Assembly (NCBI GenBank): GCA_032716605.1
Contig: CM064505.1
Span: 48,061,762-48,125,761, forward strand
DNA from: Paralithodes platypus
Taxonomy: Eukaryota > Arthropoda > Malacostraca > Decapoda > Lithodidae
Direction: 5' to 3'
Length of the DNA: 64,000 nt
The notes below the pieces were generated by a model. It made no database searches, was not told the DNA's origin, and saw nothing but the letters and a program-made list of their open reading frames with translations. Shown piece after piece: positions 21,426-31,376 of this stretch. The translations under genes were made by a program, and so were the position numbers. How positions within the stretch are numbered: the first letter of the stretch is position 1; the number at the start of each line of letters is the position of its first letter.

Positions 21426-22850
21426 CTATCGGTCTCTTCTGATAAGGGGCGGAGTTCTGACCCTTCTGTAATGGGACGGCTGTAGTTTTTGGTTCAGTCC
21501 TGGTATCTTGCTTTTAAACTGAGGTTTATATCTATAGTGATTGTCCTGAGCTCGAGGGTTTGGAGTATCGCGCCCCTTGGGAACTGCATCAACATGCTTT
21601 ACAGATTCACATCCCCTGATTAGCGACAACCTGAGGTCAGCCATCTCAGCTGCCTCTTGAAGAGTTCTTGGGTTCTTTTCTTTAATATTTAAAGTCATTT
21701 CTGCACCAGTACACTTATAAAACTGCTCAAGCAGAAACAGCTCAGTCAACTGTTCTGCCGTCTCAGCTTTCTCAGAACGTGTCCAGTTTTTAAGTGCATC
21801 TTTTAAGTCCCGGGCATGTTCAAGAAAGGTCGCCTCCCTAGTCTTTGTAACACCCCGAAACTTCAATCGATATGTTTCCGGTTGCAACTCGTATGCCCGT
21901 AGGACAGCTCTCTTCAATTCTGGGTAGTCAATGCAAGACTCTAAAGGCAGTGCATCATAAGCCTTCAGACCCTTACCCGTAAGTCTTGAGGAGACTAGAG
22001 CTGCCCACTTCTCTTCAGGCCAATTATGCTCCCTACACTTCTTCTCAAAACGATTAAAAAATTCTGTGACTTCAGTTTCACTAAATACGGGCACCAATTT
22101 GACTAAGTGGGCCAAGGACTGTTCTCTTACTTGGCTCTCACGGCCCATCCGAGTCTCTGTCGACTCTGCACGAGTCTTATCTAAATCTAATTTAGCACAA
22201 TATTTCTCTGAGTCGTACCTAAGCTCAGCCTCATGCCTCCTGGTCTCATCCTCCTGCCTCCTAACCTCAATCTCATGCCTCCTCGTCTCATCCTCCTGCC
22301 TCCTGGTCTCATCCTCCTGCTTCCTAGCCTCAATCTCCTGCTTCCTAGCCTCAATCTTAGCAAGCTCAAGTCTAAATACCATATCTGGAGACAGGCAGGA
22401 AGAGGGAGCTGCCACTACTGAAGGAGGGGGGGCAAAAACTGGGGAACCACCACGTGCACCACCCGAGGGCACTCCAATCTGCCAATTCTCATCCCTCTGT
22501 GGGAGAGTGCTAACCTCCGGTAACTGAGTGGACGGCACTGTGGGAGTCGAGTGAGAGGGGATCTGGGGAGGAACCCCCCCAAACGCCCTCTCCTCCGATA
22601 CCCCATGTCGCCCACGCAACACCCAGGAAATCAGCTCCCCCTTGGACATCCCTGCTACATTGGAAATTACCAAAACCTTGGCTATCAGGTGCAAGCCACA
22701 AACATCCACCCCAGTCAGCCTCTCCTCCATCACGTGGTACCGCTTACTCACAAAAACTCTAGCAACCTCCTCACTGGTTACTAACGGCACACCTTCAAAT
22801 GACAACTCTCGCTCATCGTCAGTGTTAATGCACGACATACTGAAGTCCAC
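21426..22850 (-). CDS. Gag with SCAN-like capsid domain
   Basis: 474 codons, first ORF after the leader. Residues about 160-215 are a seven-residue repeat rich in Glu and Arg (ARKQEIE, TRRQEDE and variants), likely a coiled coil. Residues about 250-320 are typical gypsy capsid sequence. Residues about 324-407 resemble the SCAN domain: PETYRLKFR, a central Trp356, EQLTELFLLEQF, then KNPRTLQEAAE. SCAN domains of vertebrate zinc-finger proteins are thought to come from Gmr1-like Gag, which fits. The zinc knuckle lies in the next frame. The last residues before the stop look out of frame, so the natural junction is probably upstream of 21426. Confidence 0.88.
   Translation of the reverse strand: MDFSMSCINTDDERELSFEGVPLVTSEEVARVFVSKRYHVMEERLTGVDVCGLHLIAKVLVISNVAGMSKGELISWVLRGRHGVSEERAFGGVPPQIPSHSTPTVPSTQLPEVSTLPQRDENWQIGVPSGGARGGSPVFAPPPSVVAAPSSCLSPDMVFRLELAKIEARKQEIEARKQEDETRRQEDETRRHEIEVRRQEDETRRHEAELRYDSEKYCAKLDLDKTRAESTETRMGRESQVREQSLAHLVKLVPVFSETEVTEFFNRFEKKCREHNWPEEKWAALVSSRLTGKGLKAYDALPLESCIDYPELKRAVLRAYELQPETYRLKFRGVTKTREATFLEHARDLKDALKNWTRSEKAETAEQLTELFLLEQFYKCTGAEMTLNIKEKNPRTLQEAAEMADLRLSLIRGCESVKHVDAVPKGRDTPNPRAQDNHYRYKPQFKSKIPGLNQKLQPSHYRRVRTPPLIRRDR
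22205..22365 (-). repeat. 21-bp minisatellite inside gag
   Basis: About seven imperfect copies of a 21-bp unit such as TGCCTCCTGGTCTCATCC on the plus strand. It encodes the heptad-repeat coiled-coil region of Gag. As 21 is a multiple of 3, unit gain or loss keeps the frame. Confidence 0.85.
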
Positions 22851-23049
22851 AAAAAAATTATCGAGACAAAAGTGTTAAACTTCCTATGCAAGCACTAATT
22901 ACTAAATTAACTGGAGTCTCTTAAATGCTTTACTAATTGCCATACAAAAAAATATTCTTCAATATGCACGCTAAAATACAAACAAACAAATGTTGTACAA
23001 CTCTGCAAAAATTTATACTGTTCACAAAATCCTAAGCAAGGTCGCCATT
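22851..23049 (-). other. Leader with probable primer-binding site
   Basis: About 200 bp between the 5' LTR and gag. In element orientation the LTR is followed after two bases by TGGCGACCTTGC, the expected place and TGG start of a tRNA primer-binding site. I do not assign the tRNA. Confidence 0.65.
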
Positions 23050-24895
23050 TGTTACGAACTGGCACTCGGGTACACAAGGGCTCTCAATCAGGACTCGAAT
23101 ACGGCTCGCTGCCACAACGGAAACACACGATCCCAACCCCTGAGTACTGCCAGCCGAACAAAAAACACCAATACCCTCCAGAGTTCAATCTGCTATAACG
23201 GGGTATACAAGAACTCGGTACTAGTGTTCAACAACAGACTAATAAAGAGACAGGAATTATCTAGTCTGGTCAACAATCAAACAATGAAGTAAGAAACAAC
23301 AACACCAAAGAATAGTGTTGGCCGAAGCCGAAGTAATCCACCCTTGACTATGAACTTAAGAAGTCCACCACCCTCTACTTCGGATCGGCACTATTAAGTT
23401 ACGTTAATTAACAGTCCTTAAGCATCGAGCAAGGAATCTTCTGAAAAAAGTTAGATGCTTCTCGGATGCTCGTAAGAAGTACGTATCGGATTTTGAACAG
23501 TAATTCAATAAGCAAAAACACTGGCAATTAAATACTATTAAAGGCTTAAATTGGCATAAGAATAATTAAAAGAATATGCAATAGTAAATGGCAAACATTA
23601 AAAAGAAGTACTCCGCAAATGCAACGGCAATAGCCTACTCGGATTGTACTCGTGGGCCACTAATCACTAAAGTAGCCAAGCTTGCAACACATGAAATCAT
23701 TAGTGCATAAACAATATCATACATAAGGAAAGCTTCAATACTATTCTGTATCTACTAATCGATTAAAGTCTAGCTGGGGTACTGTAGGCAAAAAGGTAGC
23801 AGTGACTGAGCAAAAACGGCTCGTAGCCTAGCGAAGTCCTCACGACTGTTTAAAGTATTACGTTAAAACTAACAAGTGCACTTTGAGAAATCCAGATCCC
23901 TTGTATCTGGTTTTCTCCCGGCTCCTTGACAAAGTAAAAACAAACTGTTAATAAAATACAGGGTGGTTAGGCTCTTGCCCTCACGCACTGTAAATTATAA
24001 ACTCAACACAGTCAGCCGCGAAGACAACCTAGGCTTCACTGAACCGAAACGAGTATGCAGGTTTATCGCTTAACCACTGCATCAAACAACAACTCGTAAC
24101 ACAGAAAAGCCTTACCCCAGTCTAGCATTACCTAGACTAGCAGAAAACAGGAATAATAATAATAACACACAGGGAAATGCATATACAAGTGCAACAAACA
24201 TGAATCAATCCTATTCTAAGTCAACCCTTCCAAAATAGGCTATCTAATAGGCAAGTATCTCGTGAGAACTCAAGCGATAATACGTTGGCTGACTAGCTCT
24301 GCACCAACGGGACCATGGAAGTTAAAAAGGGTAGGGAAAAGAGGAGATAAGAATGTAAGGTAGTAGAGAAAGTTCCCATCAGTCAGAAGAATATATAGTT
24401 AGCAAGGGAAATGAGAAGTCGCTCTGCCTAATGAGTTCTGATGAAAAAATGGCTAGACTTCCCTTTTATACCCGGCCCTCTAGTGAGCCCAACGTGAACT
24501 ACTAAGGACCGCCCACTGACAACCATTACGTAATTTCTGTCTCTCCTCTGGGATACACAAAGGCTCCCCTAGCACTGAGGGAGGGAGGAGTGCTAGTGAG
24601 TTAGGCCTACCTCCTGCCTGGTGTACCCACTGACACCTAACTGTGGCTGTTTCTCTTCCCATCATTACAAATAAGTTTTACACACAATACTTATAACTAA
24701 TGATATAAAATAGAACTCGTTGACTCAGATGAACAAAATACATATTCATAATACTTATAGTACAACGGCTCACACGAACTAAGTTAGGAAACTCTACATA
24801 GACTACAGCCAAAGTTCCTGCCTTGACGATCCTAGAGAGAGTGGGGCATGACTAGGCGTTCTGTACAGCATGCTCACACGTGGACATGCGTCACA
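23050..24895 (-). repeat. Gmr1-like 5' LTR (right copy)
   Basis: 1846 bp, nearly identical to the left LTR. In element orientation it starts at 24895. With the TATA box at 24463-24470, U3 would be about 460 bp and R plus U5 about 1.4 kb, an unusually long transcribed part. Confidence 0.95.
24463..24470 (-). promoter_or_regulatory. TATA box of the Gmr1-like LTR
   Basis: TATAAAAG on the minus strand, preceded by GGG and followed by GG. It is conserved at 16871-16878 in the other LTR. Transcription would start about 25-30 bp downstream, near 24435. Confidence 0.6.
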
Positions 24896-24899
24896 ATGG
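24896..24899. repeat. Target-site duplication (ATGG), right
   Basis: Pairs with 15455-15458; RepA copy B resumes directly after it with GGACAGCTGTG. Confidence 0.9.
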
Positions 24900-25790
24900 G
24901 GACAGCTGTGATAGGAGCGTCTCTCTTAGATTGTTCAATCTTCATTCTATGGTATAGCTGAGGTGCTAATTTAGTGATCAGAGTATGCAAGAAAGGTAAA
25001 TGGTTTATTGTGAGTTAATAGAGGTTAGTAAAGGTGTTAGCCATGCATGGTTAGTTCATTGATAGGAAGAATTCCTGTGCTACCTGGCAATGACTCAGAA
25101 GTCAAAACAGGGGCCAGGTATACCTCCGTGGGGGTGGGGGTCTCCCTCCTCGGGTGGGTAAAAAGGGGTAGCCGGGCGCTCTCTCTCTGGGATGGTCGTT
25201 CGGCGGCTGTGGCTAGGGGCTTGCCATATCACCAGTGTTTGTAATAACCCTCTGTTTATGAGACAGATGTGGGTGTTCTTAATATCAAAACCGAAGGTGC
25301 CTTGGCTAGCTGGGTGTACTCGGTTGGTTGTTAATTGCATGGCTTGCTGGATGTGGTGGAGACTGGTTGTTAACTCTGCCACGTTTATCTGGAAGTATGG
25401 CAATAGAAATTAGTTACTGGCGAGGCGGCGAGCCTCGCACCGACGACCAGGGGGTGTAGGGTTGTGAATGGGTTGTAAGAGAATAGATGGCATGCACGGG
25501 GTTAGTAAAGTTCTAATGTTGTTCTGGCCTACTAAGTGAAGGTAGGCTGGATAAGAGTATATATATAAAAGGTTGGAGAGCGTGAGCAACGGAAAATTCA
25601 AGGATCTTCAAGAGGTATGAGAGAGAGGCTAGGTCGGACAAGAGTCGAGAAGCGCGGGTGTCTTAATGAGAGGGGGGAAGTTCAGGGGCTACAGGGAAAT
25701 TTGCCCCTAAGGTCCCTGGGCGTGGGGGTGGCATTAGGCTACAATTGATATTGGAGTTTGAAAAGACAGTGAAAGTACGTTAGTCAAATG
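24900..25790. repeat. RepA copy B, right part
   Basis: Matches 12750-13641 of copy A. It retains the plus-strand TATA-like motif near 25560 and the minus-strand ORF (25095-25403) corresponding to 12968-13258. Similarity to copy A fades after about 25788. Confidence 0.8.
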
Positions 25791-26151
25791 CTACCGGGGA
25801 TGCAAATACGGGGTGGTATATGAGTCTGGAAAAGATAGAATCATGTGGACTGTGGGGCGGTGGGGGAGAAGGAGGTTAACTGTAGGTGTGTGCGAGACTT
25901 GTGGATAAAGTAAGGAAAGACATGGTGTATTATTTCTCGTACATACGAGGGGTTATGGACCTATTATTTGACACGCTTTTTGTGTACGTCTATGTGTCCC
26001 TGGGAACTGCGTTTTCTATGAAATATAGACCCAAGGAAAGCGGCAGTTCGTAGGGGTACTACGTTATTGTTTCGAGGTACTATGATAGATACTGGTAACA
26101 AAGGTTATCTATACAATCTCTGGTTGGGGTAAGGATTACGTTACAGCATGG

Positions 26152-26305
26152 GTGTATTACTTCTAAGGTATATAACATCTACTTCTCGGATGTAAGAACA
26201 TACATAGATATAATTATGGCTGTCTGATGTGTTGGCATTGGCTCAACGTAGGAACAGGGCATGGGTGTTTTTAATATGAATGTATATTCTTGTTCATCAT
26301 CGTAT
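26152..26305. repeat. Direct repeat of about 150 bp, first copy
   Basis: Contains TATAACATCTACTTCTCGG and nearby sequence, repeated almost exactly at about 26808-26960, 653 bp downstream. Confidence 0.85.
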
Positions 26306-26807
26306 AGGTAGAATCGGGCGGGTATGGGGTGTAGGACACGAAGTAATATGGCGTAGTGTGGACTGTGGATACGAAGGAGGTAAGCTGAAGACGTATGACA
26401 ATTGTGGAAAAGTAAATGGAAAAAGGTGAACACAATGGCGGATAAAGATACTTAACCTAAGGATTGAATACATAGATTTATGGGGCGATGGGTCTTCAGA
26501 AAGCTTAGTCTGGCAAGACAAGATGTTAGGGAATGTTAATATTAATACTTAAACTAAGGATTGCATACATCGATGAACGACGACATTATAGTCGTCGTCC
26601 TAATAAGGTGATGAAACCTGGTTGATCTGTACTTGGCACAATACGACACAAGGACAGTGCTGCTATGTCGTATCAATACTGGTGGCAGTTAATATTATAG
26701 AGACACTTAGTTACTAGAGGAACAATGCAAGGGGGCGACTGAGCACGGGTTACATATTATATCTATATTCGTTATGGGAAATGATATACGAGGTCTAGGG
26801 ACAGGCG

Positions 26808-26960
26808 TGGGTGTTTTAACTTCTAAGATATATAACATCTACTTCTCGGATGTAAGAACATACATAGATATAATTATGGCTGTCTGATGTGTTGGCATTG
26901 GCTCAACGTCGGGACAGGGCATGGGTGTTTTTAATATGAATGTATATTCCTGTTCATCAT
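26808..26960. repeat. Direct repeat of about 150 bp, second copy
   Basis: Second copy of 26152-26305, with a few differences. Confidence 0.85.
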
Positions 26961-27194
26961 CTTTGTAGTTAGGAGTGTAGGACACGAGGGGGTAGTGTAC
27001 GTGAGGTGTGGAAAAATGGTCAGTTTAGAAGGGGTATATAGGTGCGGCCTGGAGCTGCTTAGCCCTGCGGGCTTGGGCCTGTCTGAATTGGCTGGCTCGG
27101 TCAGCTGGTCCTTTCGTTCTGTGGACCTTTCCTTTGGGTGTTTCTGTGTGGTGTTCGTTCGTGGCTTCTGTGGTGGGCTTCTCGTTCTGGGGCA

Positions 27195-27269
27195 TTTTAG
27201 ACAGACAAAAGAAATTATGATATCAGGATAGCCAATGACTCAAAAAATAACCCTAAGGCTTTTTACCAG
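27195..27269 (+). pseudogene. LINE-A fragment left of the solo LTR
   Basis: About 75 bp whose plus-strand translation (ending AFYQL) continues across the LTR into 29538 onward (YKSKVRDN). It encodes the pre-RT region of LINE ORF2. The left edge, about 27195, is the 5' truncation point of the LINE. Confidence 0.7.
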
Positions 27270-28168
27270 TGTGACGCCTCCCGGCGTTAGCAGAATGGTT
27301 GCATGGGGCATTGCAGCTCGCTAGCGCTCGCCAGGATGGGGGGATAGGCTACAGTTGTCCTAGAATGATCTGCTTTATTTCATTAGTGTCGTGTTGCCAC
27401 AGACAGTCTAGAAGTGGTCTTTGTTTTGGTCTGTGGCCACGCCTTATATTTTATATTCGCTATAATATAAATGTTGCTTGTGTGGGAGGCGAGCGAGAGA
27501 GTGTGAAGGAGTACACCCAGCAGCGTGGTGAGCTATGACACGGCTCGCTTGGGCGCTGACGGCGTTGGCGGCCCGGTGGTCAACTAGTCCCTTCCCGTCG
27601 CTGCCTTGTGTTTTTACCAGCTCAGAGCTTGCCTGACACGCGTATCGCCTACATCCTTTGCAATTCTGTCCCCCATACTCGCTACTTTGCATACTATTTC
27701 TCTCTCTCGACTTCTCCTTTCTCATTCTCTAATCTTTATTAAACTCAACATCCCTTCTGGTTTCAGCATAGACGTTCACCGTCGACCAGTCGTATTGTAC
27801 GCGAAGCTCTCAGATATTTCCATGTATTAGGTTAAGGAGGTATTATGCTTTATTGAGGTTTAGAGAGACGGACTTTTCCGTATGTGTCCTCTCTCGGGAA
27901 GGTTGTAGACCGGTATATGTCTCCCTTGCAAGGTGTTGAGTTATTCTTCTTGGTTATCTAAAGCTAGACTAGGGGTAAGGTTACTGTGTCGTTGTCTCCG
28001 ATGTGTGCGGTGTTAGCTAAGCTCTGCACGACATCGACAGGTACTGTGGGAGCCTAAGTTGTCTTCGGGTTGGTTTACTTTGCGAGCACAGCGCTGTGGT
28101 GTGAGAGGGCCATAGCCTATCCCTCACAACATAGTGCTGCCTCTTTGTGTTGACTTCTGAGGGATCGC

Positions 28169-28176
28169 CAGGATAG
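28169..28176. repeat. hAT target-site duplication (CAGGATAG), left
   Basis: Eight bases identical to 28727-28734, flanking the hAT MITE. Confidence 0.93.
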
Positions 28177-28726
28177 TAGTGATGTGTCGTTCGTGAACGA
28201 TCCGGCTCATAGAGCCGGATCTTTTAAGTGAACGATGGGAGCCGGCTCTCATATGAGAGCCATTTGGCTCTCATTTGAGAGCCGTTTACTGTGTGTTTTA
28301 TTAATAATAACGCAATTCTGGTTATAAGAAATAGAGATATAGCTAAGATTTATTCTATTTTGTTTTATATATTAAGCTAATGGAGTTTATATTTGTTATT
28401 TACAATCACACTGCAAATGGAAAATATGTATGTGTAAAGGTAATTTAATTTCACCAACTGTAAATGCTTAATATACATAATCTTATTGGCATTGAGAATG
28501 ATTTATGATGTTTACAGAAATAAATATGTTTGTGGAATTCATATTTATTGTGACTACAACCATTGTTTTAACATATGGTGCAATATTGCAAATTTTGGGC
28601 TCATTATATATACAAACAATGTGATACTAAATGAAGAGCCATTTGGGAGCCGAAAGAGCCGGCTCCCTTGAGTGAACGGAGCCGAAAGAGCTGGCTCCCT
28701 TGAAAGAGCCGGAATTCCCATCTCTA
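28177..28726. mobile_element. hAT-type MITE, 550 bp
   Basis: The ends TAGTGATG and CATCTCTA form short imperfect terminal inverted repeats, flanked by an exact 8-bp duplication, the hallmark of hAT. Both subterminal regions are packed with GAGCC-containing palindromes, e.g. a GATCCGGCTC/GAGCCGGATC hairpin at about 28199-28221 and GGCTCTCATATGAGAGCC at about 28234. The core is AT-rich and has no transposase, so it is non-autonomous. Confidence 0.92.
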
Positions 28727-28734
28727 CAGGATAG
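28727..28734. repeat. hAT target-site duplication (CAGGATAG), right
   Basis: Matches 28169-28176. Confidence 0.93.
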
Positions 28735-29559
28735 AGCTAGGTACTAGAGACCTAGATTTATCAAGAGAGCATCCCCGCCATAAAACGTAATCTTCATTAT
28801 ACCACCCTTGGACAACATTAGGCTACGAGCCGCATGCTCGCCCATTGTTGCCCTGCCTTGATACCCCAGCTAGACTTTATTAACTGAGCAGACACTGGTT
28901 AGAGATAAGCCCCATTATTATATGTATGCAGCATTATTATTCACTGCACTTTTGAGCCGAGGTTGTTGTTGAGTTGCACAACCCGAGTAGGCTGTTGCGT
29001 TGTGTCACGAAGCATTTCTTTAGTTGTCGAGCATTACTACCTTTGCGCAGTCTTTATTATTCGCCTGCCTATTATTACTATATGTCCTAGCATTTATTGT
29101 GACCCGTATTCTGCATTATAATTGTTCAAGATTCTTTACGGACATCTTCCCAGCATCAGACTTATTTCAGAAGTTTCCAGTTGATGTTGCAGGACTAGCA
29201 TTGCACTTTCTTTAATACAGGAGTGCCAGTTATTTGAGTATCTACCGTAACGTAACGTTAATTAATCACGTTAACTATCTTTTCTTTGTGTAACATAATC
29301 GAGTAATCTTTTACTGTTTGAGAATAGGCTGTTTCATTGAGCGTCAGCCTAGTGTGTGTGCACCAGTTACCGAGTCATAGGATACCTCGTTGTCCAGGCA
29401 CGACTCAGGGCGGTAATGGTGTTTTGTTTTCCAGTGTTTAAGGCAGGGGTTGGATCTAGTGTTACCGTTGTTGCTTTTTGCCATTATCTAGTCCAATGTT
29501 GAAGAGCCCTGTGTCTTTGAGAACCTGGATCGTAACACCAGCTATATAAATCTAAAGTT

Positions 29560-30323
29560 AGAGATAACTTCGATAGGAGAAATGACAGAAAATTATTTAG
29601 AAATGTGCAGTACATTAAATAGTCAGTTTCTGTCCGTTTCACTAATGAAAATTTGGCACAGATTCCAGAAATCCGTAAGGTATATAGTGATAGTATAGAA
29701 AATAGGTTAAGTACGGTTACTATAAGTAGAAATGATGTGCTTAAGGAAATTGACAGACTGAAACCTCAGAAATCGCCTGGTCCCGATGAGGTATATGCTA
29801 GAGTATTAAAAGAATGCAGAGATGAGTTAAGTTACCCATTAACATTTCTTTTTAACAATTCATTAGAAACAGGTATAGTTCCAGAAGCTTGGAAGCTTGC
29901 AAATGTAGTTCAGATTTTCAAAAAAGGTGATAAATCAATAGCATCCAATTACCGTCCCATTAGTCTCACTTCAATCATAGGAAAGCTACTAGAGCCAATT
30001 ATTGCTAGGAAAATGAGAAACCACTTAGAAACATTTAACTTAATCAATTCTTCTCAGCATGGATTCACTCAGGGACGTTCTTGCCTTACTAATTTGCTTA
30101 GTTTTTTCTCAGAGGTATATGAAGCAGTAGATAATGACAAGGCATACGATATTATATATTTAGATTTCAGTAAAGCTTTCGACAGAGTCCCTCATGAGAG
30201 ATTGATGAGAAAGGTTGAGGCACATGGAATAGGTGGGGCGTTGTTAGGATGGATTAGGTCATGGCTAATAGGTAGGAAGCAGAGAGTCAGCATAAATGGT
30301 ACTAAGTCAGAATGGGGATCTTG
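29560..30323 (+). pseudogene. LINE-A ORF2, N-terminal half of RT
   Basis: The main frame runs from about 29638 to 30323, with frame damage near 29620-29640. RT motifs: SPGPDEV, NYRPISLTSIIGK, QHGFTQGRSCLTNL and YLDFSKAFDRVPH, which holds the first catalytic Asp. The frame ends at KSEWGS and the SGVPQGSVLGP-type motif expected next is missing. It joins the next frame across an internal deletion of the order of 70 bp, so no active RT can be made from this copy. Confidence 0.85.
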
Positions 30324-31162
30324 ATTTAGGTATAACTAGTAGGATAAGTAAATTTGCAGACGATACCAAAATGGGGAGAAAAATTGATTCAGTTAGAGAT
30401 ATAGAGTGTCTGCAAAGGGATCTAGATACCTTACACGAATGGTCAGTAAAATTGCAGATGAAGTTTAACATTGACAAATGCAAGGTATTAAAGATAGGGA
30501 AGATGCATACAAATTTTAAATATAAACTAGCTAATATGGAATTAGAAAACTCAGACTGTGAGAAAGATCTAGGTGTGTTTGTTAGCAATGATTTGAAGCC
30601 TAGAAAACAATGTATAAGCGTTCGTAACAAGGCAAACAGGATTCTCGGGTTAATATCTAGGAGTGTGAGTAACAGAACTGCTGATGTTATCTTAAAACTT
30701 TACTTGTCATTAGTGAGACCCCATATGGATTATGCTGTTCAATTTTGGTGTCCTTATTACAGAATGGACATAGATTCATTGGAGAGAGTACAACGTAGAA
30801 TGACAACAATTATCCATAATATTAGAAATCTTCCGTATGAAGAAAGGTTGAAGAAATTAGGCTTACATTCGTTAGAAAGACGCAGAGTTAGAGGTGACAT
30901 GATAGAGGTATTCAAGTGGGTTAGTGGAATTAATAAAGGAGACATGAAAAATGTACTAAAGCTCAGTGATAGCGAAATAACTCGTACAAATGGTTTCAAA
31001 TTAGATACATTTCGTTTCAGAAAATATATAGGCAAATATTGGTTTGGTAACAGAGTTGTAGATGGGTGGAATAGACTACCAAGTGATATAGTGGGATCAA
31101 GAACGATAGGGAGCTTTAAGATAAAATTAGATAGGCATATGGACAAGATGGGTTGGGTGTGA
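30321..31162 (+). pseudogene. LINE-A ORF2, C-terminal half of RT
   Basis: Open frame from the deletion point to 31162; the ORF as such starts at 30296. It has the catalytic FADDT box, then the typical C-terminal block of CR1-like LINEs: LGVFVSND, RPHMDYAVQFW, RVQRRMTTII and RVVDGWNRLPSDIV. Missing upstream RT motifs show that this was once continuous with the previous frame. Confidence 0.87.
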
Positions 31163-31376
31163 GGGGGATCTACCAGGTGTGCGCCAATCGGCGCTCAGCA
31201 GACCCCCGTAATCTTGTGTTAATCTCTGACCGTTTTGGTGGGGTCAGTACTCAAGGTATTAGCGAGATGGGTCTATAATTGGGCCTTGTAATTGGGGTTG
31301 GGTGTGACAGGGATTTGCCTTGTATGGGCCGATCGGCTTTTTGCAGACTCCCATTTTCTTATGTTCTTATGTTCTT

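Larger units (their letters stand above)
15459..24895 (-). mobile_element. Gmr1-like Ty3/gypsy LTR retrotransposon
   Basis: A 9.4-kb element on the minus strand with two LTRs of about 1845 bp, a 4-bp ATGG target duplication, gag, protease, then a single ORF with integrase before RT and RNase H. This pol order is that of copia elements, but the RT, integrase and GPY module are of gypsy type; the combination defines the Gmr1 group. By eye the LTRs differ by about 12 substitutions and 2 small indels, under 1 percent, so insertion was recent. Coding lesions are few: two frame changes near gag/protease and one TAA before pol. Confidence 0.93.
25791..27194. other. Gene-poor stretch with degenerate direct repeats
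   Basis: No credible ORF. It holds a direct repeat of about 150 bp (annotated below) and weaker repeats: a segment with GTGTGGACTGTGG near 25847 and 26355, and an ACTAAGGATTG segment near 26457 and 26551. This suggests an old locally duplicated sequence. Confidence 0.5.
27270..29537 (+). mobile_element. Solo LTR related to the Gmr1-like LTRs
   Basis: Begins TGTGACGC and ends CGTAACA, flanked on both sides by CCAG (27266-27269 and 29538-29541), a 4-bp target duplication. Excluding the hAT insert it is about 1.7 kb. It aligns in reverse orientation with the LTRs of the Gmr1-like element: shared stretches include CCCAGCTAGACTTTA near 28867, CCGAGTAGGCT near 28982 and ACGTTAATTAAT near 29254. 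Divergence is much greater than between those two LTRs. No internal region remains, so this is a solo LTR left by LTR-LTR recombination. It sits inside LINE-A. Confidence 0.88.
29538..31376 (+). mobile_element. LINE-A, main part (5'-truncated non-LTR retrotransposon)
   Basis: Plus-strand LINE: ORF2 RT and C-terminal region, about 215 bp of 3' untranslated sequence and a terminal ATGTTCTT repeat at about 31354-31376. It is inserted in the RT of gypsy-2, whose sequence resumes at 31377 in the middle of the catalytic YLDD motif. RT residues and 3' tail suggest the CR1/L2-like part of the LINE tree; this is an impression, not a placement. Confidence 0.85.

Noticed and set aside
15459..24895. Endogenous retrovirus or large DNA virus insertion
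   Set aside because: No envelope ORF between pol and the 3' LTR, and every long ORF in the window fits retrotransposon proteins.
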